Of a stretch of DNA of 64,000 nucleotides, positions 60,962 to 64,000 are shown one piece after another. The position numbers and the translations under genes were made by a program. The stretch lies in assembly GCA_022653735.1 (NCBI GenBank), contig JALCSU010000005.1:1-64000 (forward strand). The letters are read 5' to 3'. The DNA comes from Bacteroidales bacterium (GTDB lineage: Bacteria; Bacteroidota; Bacteroidia; Bacteroidales; UBA932). The first letter of the stretch is position 1, and each line of letters opens with the position of its first letter. The notes under the pieces are model-generated. The model saw only the letters and a list, made by a program, of their open reading frames with translations, made no database searches and was not told where the DNA came from.

Positions 60962-61657
60962 TCAATGGTTATAGTGCTGCGGCCCGGTTTCAGAATAAAC
61001 TTTCTTGGTGAATTCTTCCATGCTAAGCCCTAGCTCCGCCGCTTTTTTCTCCGCTGCCTTCCGAACATTCTCCATCCTCGCCGTGGCGCCGGTCTCGTCG
61101 AATATTCTTTTGAGTTCATCCAAGTCCTCTTTCGGAATCTTCCTCATCGCCCCGGGGCCGTTCCCGTCCAGGTTGGCGCCGAGCCTTTCGAACACGTCAT
61201 CCAGATGCTTCTCCTCCCACTCCCACACCCTTCCTGCCTCAGGATGGCCGGCATAGTCGAACACTCTCGGATAGACGCAGTAGCCGTAATTCAATACATT
61301 GCTGCACAAATCCTTGGACAGCAAGAACTGCTGCCTCCCTTTTTCGGAATCGATGAAATAACCTAGGTCTATCGACAGGCTGCGCAATGCCATCACTATC
61401 ATCCCGGGAGCGTTCTTTCGGGGGCATCTGGTGACGCAGCTCATGCATTCCCCGCAATACCAGATGGTGTCGCTTCTGAGAAGTTTCTCGATTTCGTCTT
61501 CATCCTTGCTCTGGACAATGTCCACTATCCGCCTTGGGTCGTAACGATAAAATTCGGCGGCAGGACACACCGCAGTGCAAGTACCGCAATTGATGCAGGC
61601 ATTCAGCCCCTCCTTAAGACGGTAATCCCGCATCAGCAAATCATATAGCTTCCCCAT
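60962..61657 (-). CDS. HdrC-like iron-sulfur protein
   Basis: The start at 61657 (MGKLYDLLMRDYRLKEGLNA) gives 231 residues; the longer frame overlaps the MarR gene. Two 4Fe-4S motifs, CINCGTCTAVCPAAEF and CGECMSCVTRCPRKN, are followed by a helical C-terminal region of about 120 residues with WEWEEKHLDDVFERL. It is an HdrC-type electron carrier, extended at the C terminus. Starts 17 bases inside the MarR gene end. Confidence 0.88.
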   Translation of the reverse strand: MGKLYDLLMRDYRLKEGLNACINCGTCTAVCPAAEFYRYDPRRIVDIVQSKDEDEIEKLLRSDTIWYCGECMSCVTRCPRKNAPGMIVMALRSLSIDLGYFIDSEKGRQQFLLSKDLCSNVLNYGYCVYPRVFDYAGHPEAGRVWEWEEKHLDDVFERLGANLDGNGPGAMRKIPKEDLDELKRIFDETGATARMENVRKAAEKKAAELGLSMEEFTKKVYSETGPQHYNH

Positions 61658-62132
61658 CTTTCTTATTGCTAGGATATTTTTTAGCGAGCGAGAGAAGGTC
61701 GCTCTTCGGATACATATTCTTTTCCAACTTCGCCAGAATGCCGACGAAAGTCTCAAGCTCTTCCTCCGAAATGCCTTTTATTATGGATTCCACTGACTTG
61801 AAAGCGCATTCATTCACCTTCTGCCGTATCTTCAATGAATATGGAGTCACTTTGATCAGGTTCTGCCTCCTGTCCTTGGGGTTGCTGACCCTCTTGACCA
61901 GCTTGCGGTTCTCCAGCCCGTCAATCAGCTTCACGATAGAGTTCTTGTCTCTCATCGTGATGTTCGCTATCTGTTGCTGGGTGAGTACTCCTTCGTCCCA
62001 GAGGGTGTCCATGACAAGGAACTGCTCGGGAGTTAGATTAAATCTTTCTTTCTTGAAGTCGTCCGTCATGGTCTGCTTTATGCCGATGTGGACGATGTTC
62101 GTGAAAAGGACGATTTGCTTGCTTAGTATCAT
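61641..62132 (-). CDS. MarR-family transcriptional regulator
   Basis: A 163-residue winged-helix regulator: RFNLTPEQFLVMDTLWDEGV, LTQQQIANITMRDKNSIVKL (recognition helix), and the wing KRVSNPKDRRQNLIKVT. MarR proteins respond to phenolic ligands or oxidants. First gene of the Hdr-like operon, overlapping the next by 17 bases, so it most likely controls it. The first ATG is used; the short N-terminal helix is plausible for the family. A TTTTGC-poor, AT-rich region with a TATAA-like stretch precedes it. Confidence 0.9.
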   Translation of the reverse strand: MILSKQIVLFTNIVHIGIKQTMTDDFKKERFNLTPEQFLVMDTLWDEGVLTQQQIANITMRDKNSIVKLIDGLENRKLVKRVSNPKDRRQNLIKVTPYSLKIRQKVNECAFKSVESIIKGISEEELETFVGILAKLEKNMYPKSDLLSLAKKYPSNKKDGEAI

Positions 62133-62297
62133 AATATATTGTAAGATATTTTACAATTCAATGCAAATATACGTAAACTTAGTAAATGCACAAGCGCCCA
62201 AGGCCAAATTAGGCTATATAAATTAGGAATATTTTGCAGTCGGGGAAAATATTCATAAATTTGAAGCTTCGAAATTTACTGATTAAAATCAACGGGA

Positions 62298-63749
62298 ATG
62301 AGAATTAAGAATATCTCTATGATAACAGGAAAAGTATCTATTTCGATTGTTTGCGTCGTGCTTTCCGTATTCGCGGCAACGGCGCAGAATGTCTCCGAGA
62401 AGAATGCTTCAGCGACCCTCAGAGACAACAATGTTGATGTTAAAGTGGATCTAGAGCTGGAAAAAGGCGTCAAGACGAACAATGCGGTAGTACTCACGCC
62501 TGTGCTGAGGAAAGGAAACGATTCCGTTGAATTCCCTGCGGTGGTGGTGTACGGTCACAACCGTTATTACTATTACCTGAGGAAGAATGGCGATGCCATG
62601 CTGACCGGCGAGGGCGAAACGACCCTGAAAGCAAAGCAGCTCCCCCAGACTATTAATTACCAAGCTACCACTCCGTATCAGCCATGGATGGAAGGCAGCG
62701 ACCTGATTTTGCGCAAGCAGGTCTACGGATGCTGCGACCATGTCCTCGATTCCGAAGACTTGACGCTAGCGAGAGGCAACGAGTTCATCAAGGTGCTGCC
62801 TCCACTGGAGAGCCTTCTCAGCTTTGTGTACGTCACTCCAGAGCCGGAGGTGGAGAAGGCTAGGGCGATGTCTGGAGATGCCTACATAATATTCCCTGTG
62901 AATCAGACGGTCATCTATGAGGATGTCGCAAACAACAAGGCTGAGCTTCGCAAGATAACATCTTCTCTCGACTCTGTGCGCAATGACAAATACGTCACCG
63001 TGAAGTCGCTGAGCATCAAGGGCTACGCTTCTCCGGAAGGCAAATACGCGCAAAACGAAAAGCTCGCGAAGGGTCGTACCGAGGCAGTGAAGAATTATGT
63101 GGCGAAATATTACAACTTCGATGCTAACAAGATTTTGACCGACTATGAGCCTGAGAACTGGGAAGGCCTAAGGAAATACGTGGAGAACTCCAACATTTCC
63201 AATAAAGCCGGCATTCTGGAAATCATCGATGGCACGCTGGACCCGGATCCGAAGGAGTGGAAACTCAAGTCCACTTACAAGGACGAGTACAAGACCCTGC
63301 TAGCAGACTGCTATCCTTCGCTCAGGAAGACGGAGTACAAGATTGACTACGTGATTGCCAAGATTTCCGACGTGAACGAAATCAAGTCGCTCGTGAAGAC
63401 GCATCCACAGGAGCTTAGCCTGAACGAGTTCTACAAGGCTGCGGAGACCTACGAGCCGGGCAGCGAGGACTTCAACGAGGTGTTCGATGTGGCTGTGAGG
63501 GAATATCCTTCCGACGCTGTCGCAAACCTGAACGCTGCCAATGCCAGCATGTCCGCCGGCAACCTCGGCGCTGCCAAGAAATATCTTGCCAAGGCCGGGA
63601 ATTCTGCGCAGGCTGAATATGCCAGAGGAATGCTAGCTGTTTATAATAAGGAATATGCTTCTGCGCAGAGTCATTTTGCCAATGCCAAGAATGGCGGAGT
63701 GAAGGAGGCTGAGGTAGCACTGGAGAAGCTAGCCGAATACATGAAATAA
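62298..63749 (+). CDS. DUF3868/OmpA-like envelope protein
   Basis: A 483-residue secreted protein: signal peptide ending ATAQ, a beta-rich N-terminal domain (about 30-180) of the DUF3868 type, then an OmpA-like peptidoglycan-binding region with IKGYASPEGKYAQNEKLAKG (about 240-265), and a C-terminal part with helical repeats resembling tetratricopeptide units (LNAANASMSAGNLGAAKKYL). DUF3868 proteins often accompany Bacteroidales fimbrial (Mfa-like) loci and anchor surface structures. No fimbrillin gene is seen in the window; the locus may continue to the right. Confidence 0.8.
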   Translation: MRIKNISMITGKVSISIVCVVLSVFAATAQNVSEKNASATLRDNNVDVKVDLELEKGVKTNNAVVLTPVLRKGNDSVEFPAVVVYGHNRYYYYLRKNGDAMLTGEGETTLKAKQLPQTINYQATTPYQPWMEGSDLILRKQVYGCCDHVLDSEDLTLARGNEFIKVLPPLESLLSFVYVTPEPEVEKARAMSGDAYIIFPVNQTVIYEDVANNKAELRKITSSLDSVRNDKYVTVKSLSIKGYASPEGKYAQNEKLAKGRTEAVKNYVAKYYNFDANKILTDYEPENWEGLRKYVENSNISNKAGILEIIDGTLDPDPKEWKLKSTYKDEYKTLLADCYPSLRKTEYKIDYVIAKISDVNEIKSLVKTHPQELSLNEFYKAAETYEPGSEDFNEVFDVAVREYPSDAVANLNAANASMSAGNLGAAKKYLAKAGNSAQAEYARGMLAVYNKEYASAQSHFANAKNGGVKEAEVALEKLAEYMK

Positions 63750-63829
63750 GCCAAGCCCCTTGAATATTCCGGATTTTTGCGTCACCGCTCCCATGTGATG
63801 CACACCGCACGACCCGAACCCCCGTCCCT

Positions 63830-63855
63830 GTGTGCAATTCGGCGCTTCTGCACAC
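63830..63855. repeat. REP-like palindrome E8
   Basis: GTGTGCA / TGCACAC around the loop ATTCGGCGCTTC, followed by CGCAAGGCC. In reverse complement it matches the E7 palindromes including the CCTTGCG flank, so it is an inverted copy. Confidence 0.75.
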
Positions 63856-63879
63856 CGCAAGGCCACGAACCACCGCCGT

Positions 63880-63990
63880 CATCCTGCACGACCCACTCCG
63901 TCATCCTGCACGACCCACTCCGTCATCCTGAACTTGATTCAGGAACTGTTTTTCGCATACCCAGATTCCTGGTCAAGCCCGGATGACGAG
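63880..63990. repeat. palindromic repeats at the right edge
   Basis: Two tandem GTCATCCTGCACGACCCACTCC-like units, an inverted TGAACTTGATTCA palindrome (about 63928-63950), and a CAAGCCCGGATGACG piece at the end. Same families as 54.5-55.5 kb, in opposite orientation. Confidence 0.7.
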
Positions 63991-64000
63991 GAAATAATGA

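Overview
The window is a chromosomal segment from a member of the Bacteroidales (genus not determinable by eye). The signs are promoters of the Bacteroidetes kind (TTG, about 19 bases, TAnnTTTG), absence of Shine-Dalgarno sequences, a TonB-dependent receptor under a TPP riboswitch, a DUF3868 protein and DUF3987/DUF6371/MobV mobile-element genes. Two base compositions are visible: a mid-GC host background (about 1-10.8 kb and 32.3-64 kb) and a clearly AT-richer inserted block in between.

1-10.8 kb, host accessory: a secreted rhodanese/metallo-hydrolase lipoprotein; an ECF sigma factor with three co-directional envelope genes; a GNAT acetyltransferase; and an ADP-ribose-related locus in which an ADP-ribosylglycohydrolase and a broken VWA gene diverge from a Nudix/winged-helix (NrtR-like) regulator, with two matching palindromes at the two promoters. 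A REP-associated tyrosine transposase (RAYT) is flanked by short palindromes that share an asymmetric loop but have different stems; related palindromes lie elsewhere in the window.

10.8-32.3 kb, an integrated mobilizable element of about 21.5 kb. It is bounded by 17-bp direct repeats (10825-10841 and 32288-32304). The right repeat is the 3' end of a DUF2795 gene, which the element restores with its own copy of the last codons. From the right it carries a tyrosine integrase with candidate arm sites, a membrane protein, an excisionase-like HTH protein, DUF3987 and DUF6371 replication-type proteins and a MobV relaxase. Its cargo is one nine-gene, single-strand defence operon: XRE regulator, C5 cytosine methyltransferase, McrB-like NTPase, LlaJI-family endonuclease, YobI/KAP-like membrane P-loop NTPase, AlbA_2/Schlafen-like protein, SIR2, HerA and Vsr. 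Known parts (an LlaJI-type R-M system with Vsr, and SIR2-HerA) therefore enclose a less characterised YobI-AlbA pair, downstream of one recognisable promoter with an 18-bp palindrome beside it.

32.3-54.4 kb, host core: folE-trpS, an aquaporin, manC-lpxH-like-glycosyltransferase, RNase P RNA beside another structured RNA candidate, pyrG, a glutaminyl cyclase, a TPP-riboswitch-led TonB receptor and a following EamA transporter, a probable 100-nt small RNA, a CDF transporter, a Na+/dicarboxylate-type symporter, NAD synthetase, purine phosphorylase with an MTA/SAH-deaminase-like amidohydrolase, and a secreted FAD oxidoreductase.

54.4-64 kb: a repeat-rich intergenic block (second copy of a 340-bp dispersed repeat, palindrome families, a gene remnant), an orphan ECF sigma factor, a MarR-led operon of heterodisulfide-reductase/Qmo-like iron-sulfur proteins ending in a DsrMK-like fusion that has absorbed a palindromic repeat in frame, and a DUF3868/OmpA-like envelope protein.
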